From contig CAKKTI010000318.1 in assembly GCA_920105805.1 (NCBI GenBank), positions 2,922-25,603 on the forward strand: a stretch of 22,682 bases of DNA. The letters run 5' to 3'. Made by a program: the position numbers and the translations under genes. Under the pieces are notes generated by a model. That model did no database searches. It saw only the letters and a list, made by a program, of their open reading frames with translations, and was not told the DNA's origin. This stretch comes from Condylostoma magnum. Lineage: Eukaryota; Ciliophora; Heterotrichea; Heterotrichida; Condylostomatidae. Positions 1-10,717 of this stretch are shown here, in pieces; the stretch's first letter is position 1; every line of letters begins with the position of its first letter.

Positions 1-230
1 AAAATCAATCAAGCTTTTACGCAATTTTAAATAAATCTGAAGCGTGAAATTTAATAAAATGTAAAGATTATGCTAAACTTACCAATTTTATTAGAATCGA
101 TGAAAAAGGGCTCTTTTTAACAAGAAAAGGTACTAGAATTTCTAATTTATGAGTATTAATTACTAGTTATTTCTTTACTGAATTTTTAAATAAGAGAACA
201 AACTATAATAACATTAAGTTCTTATACAAA
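1..230. other. AT-rich flank, no gene recognised
   Basis: Very AT-rich sequence beyond the 3' end of the Ras-like gene. I see no conserved motif or convincing coding frame on either strand. It probably holds the short 3' UTR of the GTPase gene and part of a spacer to a gene outside the window. Because none of the three stop triplets closes a frame in this code, absence of a gene cannot be proved by ORF logic. Confidence 0.4.
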
Positions 231-800
231 TTAAACAATATTACAATTACATCTATTTTCTGATTCAACTCTTTTAGACCTTTAATACTTAACAATCTGC
301 TCTACACATTTACTAAAAACTTGATCATGATTAATTCCATCCTTTGCTGATGTTTCAATATACTCACATTATCATTAATTAGCTTTTTCTATCCCACAAC
401 TACTACTAACAGCTCTATATGGGTCTAAATCACACTTATTTCCTACTAAAATAACAGGAAAACCTGTATCATGATTATTTGTAACTAAACTTCTAAACTC
501 CTCGATAATCCCATAGCTGTGAATGTTTGTAATATCAAATATTATGGCAAAAGCATGAGCTCTTTTAATTAAATGATTAAATCTAGAAGGACTGATTTCA
601 GAACCTGCTGTATCATTAATATTCAACAATATTTATTTGTTATTGATTGTAATGATTTTTCTATAGTAGTCTTCATCTGTAGGCTCATACTTCCCATCGA
701 AGTAATTTTAAACATATTTTAAGCAAAGAGATGATTTCCCTACTCCTGATAAGCCTAATAAAACTACAGAATATGATTTAATAGAATTTTAGCTCAACAT
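231..800 (-). CDS. Ras-family small GTPase with CaaX-like C-terminus
   Basis: A GTP-binding molecular switch of 189 residues. Seen: P-loop GLSGVGKS (residues 16-23), a switch I-like segment with YEPTDEDYY, DTAGSE (63-68), NKCD (121-124) and ETSAK (149-153), ending in CNCNIV, a CaaX-like prenylation box. The TAA at 233-231 directly after Val is taken as the stop because a CaaX box must be terminal. Residues 142-144 are encoded by TAA-TGA-TAA; the QW pair matches the Gln-Trp seen before the G5 motif in Ras/Rap proteins, so these triplets are sense here. Family knowledge places it on membranes as an effector-binding switch. Odd: the residue equivalent to Ras Gln61 is Ser67, so intrinsic GTP hydrolysis may be weak. 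Ras/Rap type is favoured over Rab because of the CaaX end, but the subfamily is not certain. Confidence 0.9.
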
Positions 801-1047
801 TTAATTAATTATAAGTATTTATTGTAATTCAGATATTATTAGTTGTTCATTGGTGATTACTTAATAAAACTTAAAATATGTTATAAATTCAGATATATAT
901 TACTGCTATATAGGCAATACTTAATAACTAATTTTGATATACAAAAGTACAATAAGCTTTCAAATCTTCTATTACAAATACTATTGCACTATTAATAAAG
1001 TTAATAATTAAGACTTTTAAACTATCATTTTATAATTTCTGTTAAAT
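801..1047. promoter_or_regulatory. Divergent spacer between two gene starts
   Basis: A 247-nt AT-rich stretch between the ATG of the minus-strand GTPase and the ATG of the plus-strand basic protein. By position it must hold both promoters and 5' UTRs. I see no specific element that I can name. Confidence 0.4.
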
Positions 1048-3219
1048 ATGAGTTTAAGTGCATCCTTTAGCACATAACTTTCAAAAGGTATTCCAATGAA
1101 GTCAAATTACAATTCAATGCTAGAATAATCTTATAATCAGAGCTCAGTTCTTCCCATACGATTAGGAGCTTATAAGCTAATAAATCTTCTTAAAAAGCGA
1201 TAAAATCTGGGAATAAGAACATTTAGAAGTATTAATAGAAGTTTAGATAGAATAGCTTTGGGATTAAGATACATTGAGAATCTTAGGTAACGAAAATGAA
1301 GCCAATTATATAAAATATTTTTCACTAAAGTTTAACTGAAAAGTTTTTAAAAGAAGAACATCAGTATAAGAAATCAAATTAAATAAGACAACTAAGCCTT
1401 TAAAATCATAATAGAATCATAAATTACCCCCTTGATAATATATAAAAAATAATAAGGACTAAATGGAATTGTAAAAAATGACCAATATAAGTAAAACTAT
1501 AGCAAAGCTTTAAAGCTTTTGTCTAATACTCTATATTAGTATATTCAAAGCAATTTGTTTCAGTAATTATTGGTGAGTTCAATTTCAAATAGATACAACT
1601 GTAAATTAATAGATAAAGTCAGCTAGTTTGATTCAGCGTAATAACTAAAATTAAAAAACTCTTTTTAAATACTAGAAAAACAACTGCAGTTGATTAAGAG
1701 TAAGTTGTTCAATCTGTGATAAATGAACAGTTTGATCTCTATTATTGGATCATAAAGACTCCGTAGAGTAGGTTAAATAATCAACTAAGATAATCTAAAG
1801 CCAAAAGAAGATTCAAAGACTCCAAAAATCATGCATTCCAGACGATCTCAGTCTCAATTACCTTAAAATCTGATTTAAAGAAAATCATCATATACAGAAG
1901 TAAAAAACAGTCACAATTTAACTTAAAATTTCGAGTTTCAGCGTCTCTAGGGAAGATCAAAGACAGTTGTTAGATCATAGAATGCTTCGATTATAGGAAT
2001 TGAAAAGGAAGTTAAATTTATAAGAACTGGATTCAGATTTTAGTATTAATCAAGATCAACACAAGGCTCACCTCCCAGGAAAAAGCACTATATAGGCTTA
2101 ACTACTGCATATAGACTGAAAAAAGTACTGAAAAATCATGTAAGGGAGCGCTTAGATTTTGGCTTTTTCACTATTAAAAGTATTTGGAGAAAAATTGCAT
2201 CAGCCATGTATATGAAAGAAATTATTGCATCTGCATTTGGAAGATTTCGACTTTTTTGGATTAAATGAGCTTATAGGGTTCTTAGTTATAAAATATACTA
2301 AAGAAAAATAGCCATGATGAAGCTGTATCCCGTGCTATTTAAACTTTTTAGTACTAAGAGTGTAATGGCTAAAAGAGAAGGTATAATGCGAATAGGAGTA
2401 TTTGCCAGACAACTTTCATATAAATAAGTTAATTAGGGATCCTAAAAGGTTAAATAAATTTTAACTTAATAAAAAGTAGAAGCTTTTAACTTATTGTCCA
2501 AATTTTCAAATAAATCATAGTGGAAAAATGCATTTTTAAAACTAGAAGCCCTCTTAAAGCATAAGTAAAACTAGATTGACCTTCAAAAAAAATAAACTTA
2601 CTTTAAGCGATGACATTTTAAACATAAATCTGGAAAAGTAAGACAATATCACAGAATAAAGAGATTTTTTGCACTTTTGTAACGGATATTTCAAAAGAAT
2701 TAAAGATATACCATGCATTCTTTCAAAAGTCTGCCTAGATAGAAATCTTAGAATAGAACCTTAGCCTATCTTAAGACGTTTTACCTACTTAAAAGATACT
2801 ATCTATAGAAAATTTAAACAGTAGTGCGAATCTTGAAATAAAAATGCTTTGCAAAGCACTCTTAATCTTCTAAACTTATAAGCCATCGAAAGAATAATTC
2901 AATATAAGATCAAATGATGCTTAAAACTCCTATATCAATTCACTAGTATATAGATGATATGGTTTATGTCACAAAATAGGATATTGATGCTATGTATGAT
3001 CGATCATAATAATAAAGAGCCTATAACCACTCGTATTTAGATTATTCAGCTCAAAAAGTAAGTAAATAAAACAGAAGCTAAAGAATTAGTCCATGTGCAA
3101 GGATGAGCTAAACAAGATTCCTGTATAAGACTCCCTTGGTTAAGTATAACAACAACGTATTAAGAAACCAAAGCTGTTTATGTGGACTTAAAAGAAAGCT
3201 TTATTTTAATTTTAGTTGA
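1048..3219 (+). CDS. Basic repeat-rich protein, unidentified (possibly Sfi1-like)
   Basis: One uninterrupted frame of about 723 residues when TAA/TAG are read as Gln and TGA as Trp. I do not recognise the family. It is very rich in Lys, Arg, Gln, Leu and Phe. It carries irregular short units in which a leucine-rich helix is followed 8-12 residues later by an aromatic pair, such as LINLLKKRQNLGIRTFRSI, LLSKFSNKSQWKNAFLKL and FFALLQRIF. Such spacing is loosely like Sfi1-type centrin-binding helices, which are abundant in ciliate cortical fibres, but the match is weak and is my inference. The start is the ATG after an AT-rich leader. The end is placed at TGA 3217-3219 because the 35 preceding codons hold no TAA/TAG/TGA; later candidates are TAA 3232 and TAA 3268. 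The next gene starts 52 nt downstream. Confidence 0.6.
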
Positions 3220-3271
3220 CAAATTATTACATAAAACAATTGTAACGTTCCTTCATTATATATAAAATAAT

Positions 3272-4831
3272 ATGCAGAAAATTCAAGCTTTTGCTGTAAG
3301 ATAGTTTAGGGAATGACCTATTATATTGCAACTAGGATTATCTCATTTGATATCTTCATTCATAATCATTATAATATTCATTATAATTACATGAATTATG
3401 CTATTGTAGTTAGAGTCAAAACTACTAGAAAGCTCTTCTGAAGTAATAAATTCACGGCAATATACAAACTTTAAAATGCTTTTACGAGAAAATACAGCTA
3501 ATATTCAATTATTCATGGAATACAAACTATCTAAAACGAGAACCAGTGCTTAATTCCTTTAATACTACATACAAAACTAAGATCAATTAACAAACATAAA
3601 GAACACCGGGCCAATCTATCATAACTAAATTCCTGAGGACATGATAAGCATTGATCAACACACTGATAAAGAAGTAGTTAATGATCTCCCAGTTTATTAT
3701 AATCCTGAGCAAATAAAAGATTATACAGCGATTTAGGAATCATGAAAAGTTAATTGGATGTATAAGTACTTCTTTACCAGTTAAAGTTCTGAAAATTGGT
3801 ATTCAGGGTTAGTAGATCAGAATATACTTATATACTACAAAGGACAGAAGATTTAAAACTCTAATTTTATAGCAAAATCTGAAGCCTGGTTTTACGATGC
3901 AGTGGACAATTTTGAAAGCTCACATTTATTTGGACCTCAGGTGTCTTAAATTACAGGAAACTATGTATTCACTTATAGTTAAGCTTTCTTTAAGGATAGC
4001 CAAATATTTGGAGTGCTTGCTAATGATTTCTCTATAGCAGGCATTAATCTATCTATCGGCATGGAGAATACTTCTTATGATCTTTATACAAAGGAGGGTA
4101 TTTCTATATCATCTAACAATCTTATATTAGAATTATCTTAGGGAAAGGCTATTTGAGATGAATATATAACGAAACTACCAATGTCTTTGTGGGTTGAAAT
4201 TCAAGATTAAGAAAAAGACTTTGAATTGCTTACATTTATGCATAATGATGAAGAGGTTCATTATATTAAGCAATAATTTAAAACGAGTAAAAATAGTGAC
4301 ATACATTATGCTACAATTATGTGGAGTGATGTTTAGGTAAAGAGATAGTAAGAGGACATAACAGAATAATTCGAATTATCATATAATGTCTCTTTATTCA
4401 CTATAATTTCTACTAGTATTGTTTTATACCTTTTTGTAGCCTCAGTTATGCTATAATCTGGCTATTCCATCTCAAACCAGCTAAAAGCTGTAAGTAATCT
4501 ACTAAAAGAAAAGGTCTACTAATCTATTTTCATGTTTAAAGTTTCAAAAAGTGATGAGAACTTTCTAGAATACAAAAAGAAAATTAAAGGAGGGGATTTA
4601 GACTCTTTCTTTACACATATTTATGCTAAAATTTAAGGAATTTATGAATCAGAGTAGTAATTTAAATTTTTCTCATGGAGAGGCAACACAAGACCCCATG
4701 ATAACTTCATTCACTCTCGCATTAGAAGATTTTATGCTCCACACTTATACATCGATAATTTTAACCGTTTGAGAGTCGAAAGCTAGATAAACTCAATTGC
4801 TAGGATCAAATTCGAACAAAGTTTTGATTAG
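3272..4831 (+). CDS. Two-TM Cache-domain membrane sensor
   Basis: Probable plasma-membrane sensor of about 519 residues. Seen in order: an N-terminal hydrophobic helix (about residues 17-45, rich in Ile), an extracytoplasmic region of about 320 residues, a second TM helix (about 373-393), and a cytosolic tail of about 125 residues starting with a HAMP-like amphipathic stretch (SNQLKAVSNLLKEKV). Within the ectodomain, AWFYDAVDN, then FGPQVSQITGNYVFTYSQAF and IFGVLANDFSIAGI match the Cache pattern (Trp-Tyr, substrate-pocket strand, Gly-Val-hydrophobic-Asp). Cache domains bind small ligands such as amino acids. No kinase or cyclase is visible in the tail. The end is uncertain: TAG 4829-4831 is chosen because the following about 130 nt are G-poor and pyrimidine-rich. 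TAG 4784 and the TAA triplet run at 4949-4957 are alternatives. The frame is the same as that of the PP2A gene downstream. Confidence 0.75.
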
Positions 4832-4963
4832 ATAATTTGGCTGTTACAAATACTAAATCTTTTGCACATACTTTTCCAACATAAACCTTCCTACAATATA
4901 CAAAAACCTTAAATAATCCAAAACCTTCCCAAATTCTTATATGAGCCATAATAATAAAAAGGG

Positions 4964-5905
<942 letters not shown>

Positions 5906-5986
5906 GCTAATTTAGTTGTTATTTGTTAGATTTTAGCGGGAGATTTTCCGGGTTTAAATTGATCTGCATTTGGATTTTAGTAAAAA

Positions 5987-6295
5987 ATGGAAGATACAAA
6001 GCAAGAAGTGAAGGTAAAAAGACCTAAATCAGCGTATATTTTCTTTATTACCGATAAGAGAGATGCTGTTAAGTAAGAATTCCCAGATTTGAAGCAGAAG
6101 GATATATGAAAGGAACTTGGTAAAAGATGATAAAGCCTTGAAAGCAAGGAAAAACAAGTATATATTGACATGAGTGAGCAAGATAAACTAAGATACAAGG
6201 AAGAAATGGAGACACACAGTCAATCTTCAAAAAGTCGTAAAAGAAAGAACCAAGATAAGCCAAAAATGCCTGAGAAAGTAATAGCAAAGAAGTAG
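5987..6295 (+). CDS. Small single HMG-box protein
   Basis: A 102-residue chromatin protein consisting of one HMG box (about residues 9-75) and a short Lys/Arg-rich tail. Seen: KRPKSAYIFFITDKR opening the box, then FPDLKQKDI-W-KELGKR-W-QSL and the closing DKLRYKEEM. The two Trp positions are TGA codons (6107-6109 and 6128-6130), and both fall where Trp is conserved in HMG boxes. HMGB/NHP6-type proteins bend DNA without strong sequence preference. The tandem TAG-TAA at 6293-6298 is taken as the end, after a Lys-rich tail. No TGA follows in frame until well inside the oppositely directed neighbour, so a code where only TGA stops would not fit. All four Gln in the last 53 codons are CAA. It lies 81 nt after PP2A and converges on the Cys-rich gene. 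Confidence 0.92.
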
Positions 6296-6323
6296 TAAAA
6301 AGTGTTTGTAATTATCAATCATC

Positions 6324-6881
6324 TTAAGCGCTTAAGGGAGTAAAAAGGCTCTCATTCAAACCTCTTCCTTTCATTCTATTTATCCTAATTGTAGGCCAGA
6401 AAAGCATAAGGATAGCTCCTGCAACGGCTGCGATGATCAAAATTTGCAAGGTTATCAGTACCTTGTAGTTATCATGCTCTATACTAGGTTTCAGTGGTGT
6501 ACTCATTTGTTCTCTCTTAATACCTTCTTATCTGCTGATCTGTGCATTTTTATTATCTTCCAACAAATTATCTTATTGTTAACCGTCTTCATACACAGCC
6601 TTATTGCATCCACACTCATTTATACAATTCTACAGTTAAACTCCCTGGTATTCCTATAAACACTTTTAACTGCATTACAAATCACATTGTGCAGATTCTG
6701 GACGAAGCTCTAAGGTAAATACTCCTTAATCCTCTATTTAGAAGGTAAATTTTGACTTTTATAACTCATTTTGGCATCCGCAGCTATTAACACATTAGAT
6801 AATATCAGTTTTTATACATTATTCCAGACATTACATCTTACATGATTAGGCAAATGTGATCAAAGCAAGCAGAAAAACCAT
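6324..6881 (-). CDS. Cys-rich single-pass membrane protein, unidentified
   Basis: A 185-residue type I membrane protein that I cannot assign to a family. Seen: a signal peptide (MVFLLALITFAQS), then two similar cysteine modules. They are CKMQCLEQCIKTDIIQCVNS followed by CGC, and CDLQCSQKCLQEYQGVQLQ then NCINECGC. They are separated by a Gln-rich linker containing FTFQIEDQGVFTLELRPES. A charged stalk follows, then one TM helix (VLITLQILIIAAVAGAILML) and a short basic cytosolic tail. The repeated C-x3-C spacing and the final CGC suggest a disulphide-stabilised duplicated ectodomain. Only the last third is open under the standard code. TAA at 6326-6324 is the first in-frame stop triplet after the tail; the next is TGA at 6314-6312. 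It starts 31 nt after the TTLL stop and converges on the HMG gene with 28 nt between stops. Confidence 0.75.
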
Positions 6882-6912
6882 TTTTACAATTAAATAAAAA
6901 AACATTTCCTCA

Positions 6913-9393
6913 TTAGTTATTTATCACATCCGGCTGAGAAATCACGTGTTCAGCTTGAAAAAGAGTCTGATTAGCTTTAATTACCATCTTATCATAGATC
7001 AGCATGTCTTCACTTAAATACAGCCAAGTTCCATTAGTGCTAGGTCTCATAGTGTCCCAATTTCCATCATAAATCTGCCACTAGTCATCTTTAAACTTAA
7101 AAGAGCACTGTACTTTCGACAAAAGGGGGTCATCCATCTTTATATCACATATATAATTCCTTCCAATTTGTATAAGCTTGTCCTCTATAGGCTGATAAGT
7201 AAAAATAACACCTTTGTAAGGAGCTCCGAATATTTTCACCTGTAGTTAGTACATAGGATCTATGTTTACTACTAAATAACTCTCTCCCAGGTTAATCAAA
7301 AAATTATCCTTTAGAGACAAGGGGTCATCTATCCTCATAAAGGTTCCAAAGCCAATGGCCAAATCTCGTATATAATACCGAGAAAGATCCTGCCTGAAAT
7401 ATACAACAAAGTGCTGCCCTCTGTACTGGGAACTGCATTACTGTTCATTTACAGGAATCACAAAATCATTTACTATCTTAGAATTCAGTTTCTTCTTACA
7501 TCCGAAAAAAACGTTCCCATCCTTAGTACTCCGATGCCCGCCTATCAACCCGAATTAATTAATCATGAGCGTATATCCCTTCTATAGATTCCCAGAGTTA
7601 ATCACCTTTAACTTCAAATTGCACTAACCTTGCAGATTTTGTTAACCTAGAATAGTCTAAGCTGAGGTGTTAGGAGTCTCAGTGCTTTACTTTTTCTCTT
7701 ACTGCATCTAATACGCATTTAGGGAGAACTCAGTAAGTGCTGTTGACTTTTAGTTTTCACAACAGTGGCAAAGGGAACTTCCCATTTTTAAATTATTCTA
7801 TTGCTTGTGCCTTCCTCTATACTCGTCGGTTTGCTTTAGGGTTTGCAGTCGGGCTCTTCCCAGCTCTCCGTTACGGGCAAATGATCGCTCTCTTCGTATA
7901 TTTAGCTCGCTTTTAGAATATTATGACATTAAAAGGGTATTGAAAGGGCGCTCTTGCTCGAAAAATGGTTTATATACTAAAGAGTTCTCAGATGGGAAAA
8001 TTCTCTCGAATTTTCCTTTTCTTTACATTTCTTTTTCAGATTCTTTCAGTACTTATTGCTCTTGTCTTGTAAGAGTCTAAGTTAAGGTTTAACTGTTGTC
8101 ATTTCACCCAGGCTTTTGTAGCTTTACTCTCCTTTTCTTATAGCATGATCTGCTAGGTATACATGCTAGATTGAATAAATCTGCTACTAGCTCAGATTTT
8201 ATGCTTAAGTCTAGGGTTGAGTCTATATTTAAGGATGGGGAGAGGTTTACTTCCAATAGCCACGCTTTTAGTTAGTCATCTACTAGTATATCAAATCCTA
8301 GTAGCTCAAAACAGTTCTTCCTGTGTCCTACAAACATCTAGACTGCAGAATTGACTGTATTTTCCACTGAAATTAAGGTTTTTACTATAATATCTTTAAT
8401 CTAGGACCACACAATATCAAAATCAATGTTTTGCTTCAATAGTAAATTTCTTAAAGCTGTCAATGATCACTTATGCCCTGAGTCCTCCTACTCATTGTCT
8501 ACAAAATTAGGAGAGTGTTTATTGAGTGAGTAATTGGTCAAATGAATGAACCTGTTTTAAGGATTACTTAAATCAAACTTTTCCGTAGCAAATCTTACTA
8601 ATCCTTCCTCATATATGTAGATTCTCAGAGGATTTATACAGGTAACTGCTACATATATTCTCAGATCAAATTTTAATCCATTTATAAGCAAAGGATTGGC
8701 TAGATATACAGAGGCCACTTGTGGCCCGGGGGGGAACTCGTATATGTTCCTAGTAAGAAAGATCCCTTTTCCCTAAGACATAGCTGAAGGCTTAATAATC
8801 CACAGTTTATTAGGATCTTGTTCCATGGCCCGTACTACATCATTATAATCCTAAGGCAGTACATAAGTCTCCGGTATAAAGTCAAAATGTTTTGCCCCAT
8901 GCAGTGATTTCATCCTCGTTATATTCTTCAATAGATTATCCTTCTTAGTCATCTCATGCGTCCTGGGGAAATGGTTAGTTCTTTATCAGCGATTCATAGA
9001 TTAGTATATTTAGCTTCTAAGTCCCCCATTACTTCACAGCATAATCCAGTTTTTGTTGCCTTCTCGAATGCCGTTGTCCTCAAAGGTATATTTGATTAGT
9101 TTTACGTCAGATTTGTGGAATTTAAAAAAGTAGTTTAAGTTGCGAGGAGGGGGAGGTCTGTGGCTGTATTTCAAAGGGCGAAAGTTTAGAAAAGTGTCCT
9201 GCATATTCGGCCGCACTGCCGGGGGGTTTTCATCGATCTAGTTCGGGGCAAATCCTGGGCTTTCTTGCCTATTGGAACAGTTTCTTTTATTAGATCTACT
9301 GGAAGATATAGCGCTTCTGGACGATGAAGTCCTCTGGAACTTTATTCTTGGTAATTTAAAGCTCCCTGATCTTTATTACGAATTATTTCTCAT
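6913..9393 (-). CDS. Tubulin tyrosine ligase-like enzyme fused to two FHA domains
   Basis: An 826-residue TTLL-type ATP-grasp ligase, by family a tubulin polyglutamylase or glycylase acting on ciliary or cortical microtubules. A Ser/Arg-rich N-terminus leads into the TTL domain (about 80-410). Landmarks are KPSAMSQGKGIF (from about 201), [34 protein letters not shown] (Trp309, a TGA codon) and [11 protein letters not shown]. Trp120 is also TGA at a conserved position. After a Gln-rich linker (about 420-590) come two FHA-like domains. The first (about 595-700) has NDFVIP, QHFVV and GFGTF. The second (about 740-795) has [11 protein letters not shown] and PSTNGTW. FHA domains bind phosphothreonine; the second has SKVQ where Ser-x-x-His is usual, so binding may be altered. 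No intron is visible. TAA-TGA at 6915-6910 closes it. The start is 10 nt from the transporter stop, and a later Met (9207) is possible. Confidence 0.93.
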
Positions 9394-9403
9394 TTTTAAA
9401 TGA

Positions 9404-10693
9404 CTAACTAATAAAAATATCTAGGGTAACAGCAATTCCGATACCTGTGAATAAAACTGCGAAGATTGATATTACTGCAAAGAGGAGATTGTTTTTGTCT
9501 TCTATTTTATAATAAAACATAGCTGTTTATATGTTACTGGGTAGTACGAAGCTGAACCATGTTACGAAAAACCCTCCTAGGATTTTGAAATATACTAGAA
9601 CATCTGGCACAAGTATGCTAATAGTAGCTCCCATTATGCATATAACTAAATTCACGATGTAGTGTCGATACTTACTAGGAGGCGGCACTTCTTGTGAGAT
9701 TACTTGTTCAATAACTTTTCTAGTAGGATTTATAACCATAGGCGTGGCTAGGGTTAAATAGCATCCCACCAGAACCCTTCCTACTATCATTGGTAGATCA
9801 GCTGAATTGTCCCCGTCTAGTCCTGGCCTAAACACAACTAACTTAGGCATGTCCTCCGCATATGACAAATACCCCAGTACTGCAAGGCTTACGTACAAGC
9901 ACGTAAGTATAATAAACGCCCTTATAAGCACTTTGTTCAATCTTTGCACAGATTTGTCCTTTAACTCATTGCAAACTGTAGCTATTATCGGTGCTCCACT
10001 GAAAGAAAAGTAAATGACACCCATGCTGTCTAAGAACTTCCTGTTCAATTAAGCAAGTTTTATATCTTCCTGTAAATTAGGGTTTTAAGCAATATAAGCT
10101 GGAGATGATACCAAAACAATCACTATAATATACGTAATTCCAATAACACTTAATAATGACCCATACCTTAAAGCAGTTATCTTCTCAGGTATAGTCAAAG
10201 GATACCAAATGAACACATTAAACCCTATAATAATTCAATGTCTTACCACCTCAATATCAGCATCACTCAAACTTGCATCAAAATTGCCTACTAGTCTGGA
10301 GAAAAACAGACTAACTAGATACATGTATGTGCATACTGCTCCAAATCCCATTACTACTAAAGTAAACTCAGTAAATCTTCTTCAGCATTACCCATACTAT
10401 TTACTAACCAGATGAACATAGTCAAAGATATCAAATCTATAGCAGCAGTACATAGTAAGAATGTAGTAAAGTAAAAAGCCTAGACCGTTTACTAGCAGTA
10501 CAAACAAGCCGAATATTATGCCGCATTGAGCCAATGCGTAGGGAAGTCCAAGTACACCCGCCCCTATTATGCAAGAGCATAGTGTGAATATGCACCCACG
10601 TACAGAGCCTGGGCCCATTTCCGAAAAGGTGCGTTGAATGCAGGTTTTTTTAACAGACGGGGACAATTATGAATATTCAGCTTTTGAATCCAT
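9404..10693 (-). CDS. AAAP-family amino acid transporter
   Basis: A 429-residue polytopic membrane protein of the amino acid/auxin permease family (SLC32/36/38-like), predicted to cotransport amino acids across a plasma or vacuolar membrane. Seen: a short cytosolic N-terminus, then SVRGCIFTLCSCIIGAGVLG and LPYALAQCG, the TM1 signature of the family. About ten further hydrophobic helices follow, including the FSFSGAPIIATVCNEL segment and a last TM just before the stop. Two TGA codons are read as Trp (residues 104 and 153). The start is ATG at 10693 rather than the downstream Leu codon that a bacterial-style caller would pick. TAG at 9406-9404 directly follows the last helix and lies only 10 nt before the TTLL start. 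The substrate cannot be read from sequence. Confidence 0.9.
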
Positions 10694-10717
10694 ATTTGAA
10701 TTTTATTAAATGCTAGT

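Noticed and set aside
5906-5965. C-terminal extension of PP2A up to TGA (karyorelict code with TGA as the only stop)
   Set aside because: It would add a tail after the invariant terminal Leu. The HMG and Ras genes also lack a fitting TGA end, so TAG/TAA must be able to stop.
7805-8080. Plus-strand open frame of 91 codons
   Set aside because: It lies antisense within the linker region of the TTLL-FHA gene, whose minus-strand frame runs without a break through here; no family resemblance in the plus frame.
9807-10013. Plus-strand open frame over the transporter gene
   Set aside because: Antisense shadow of the AAAP transporter, whose helices and motifs are clear on the minus strand.
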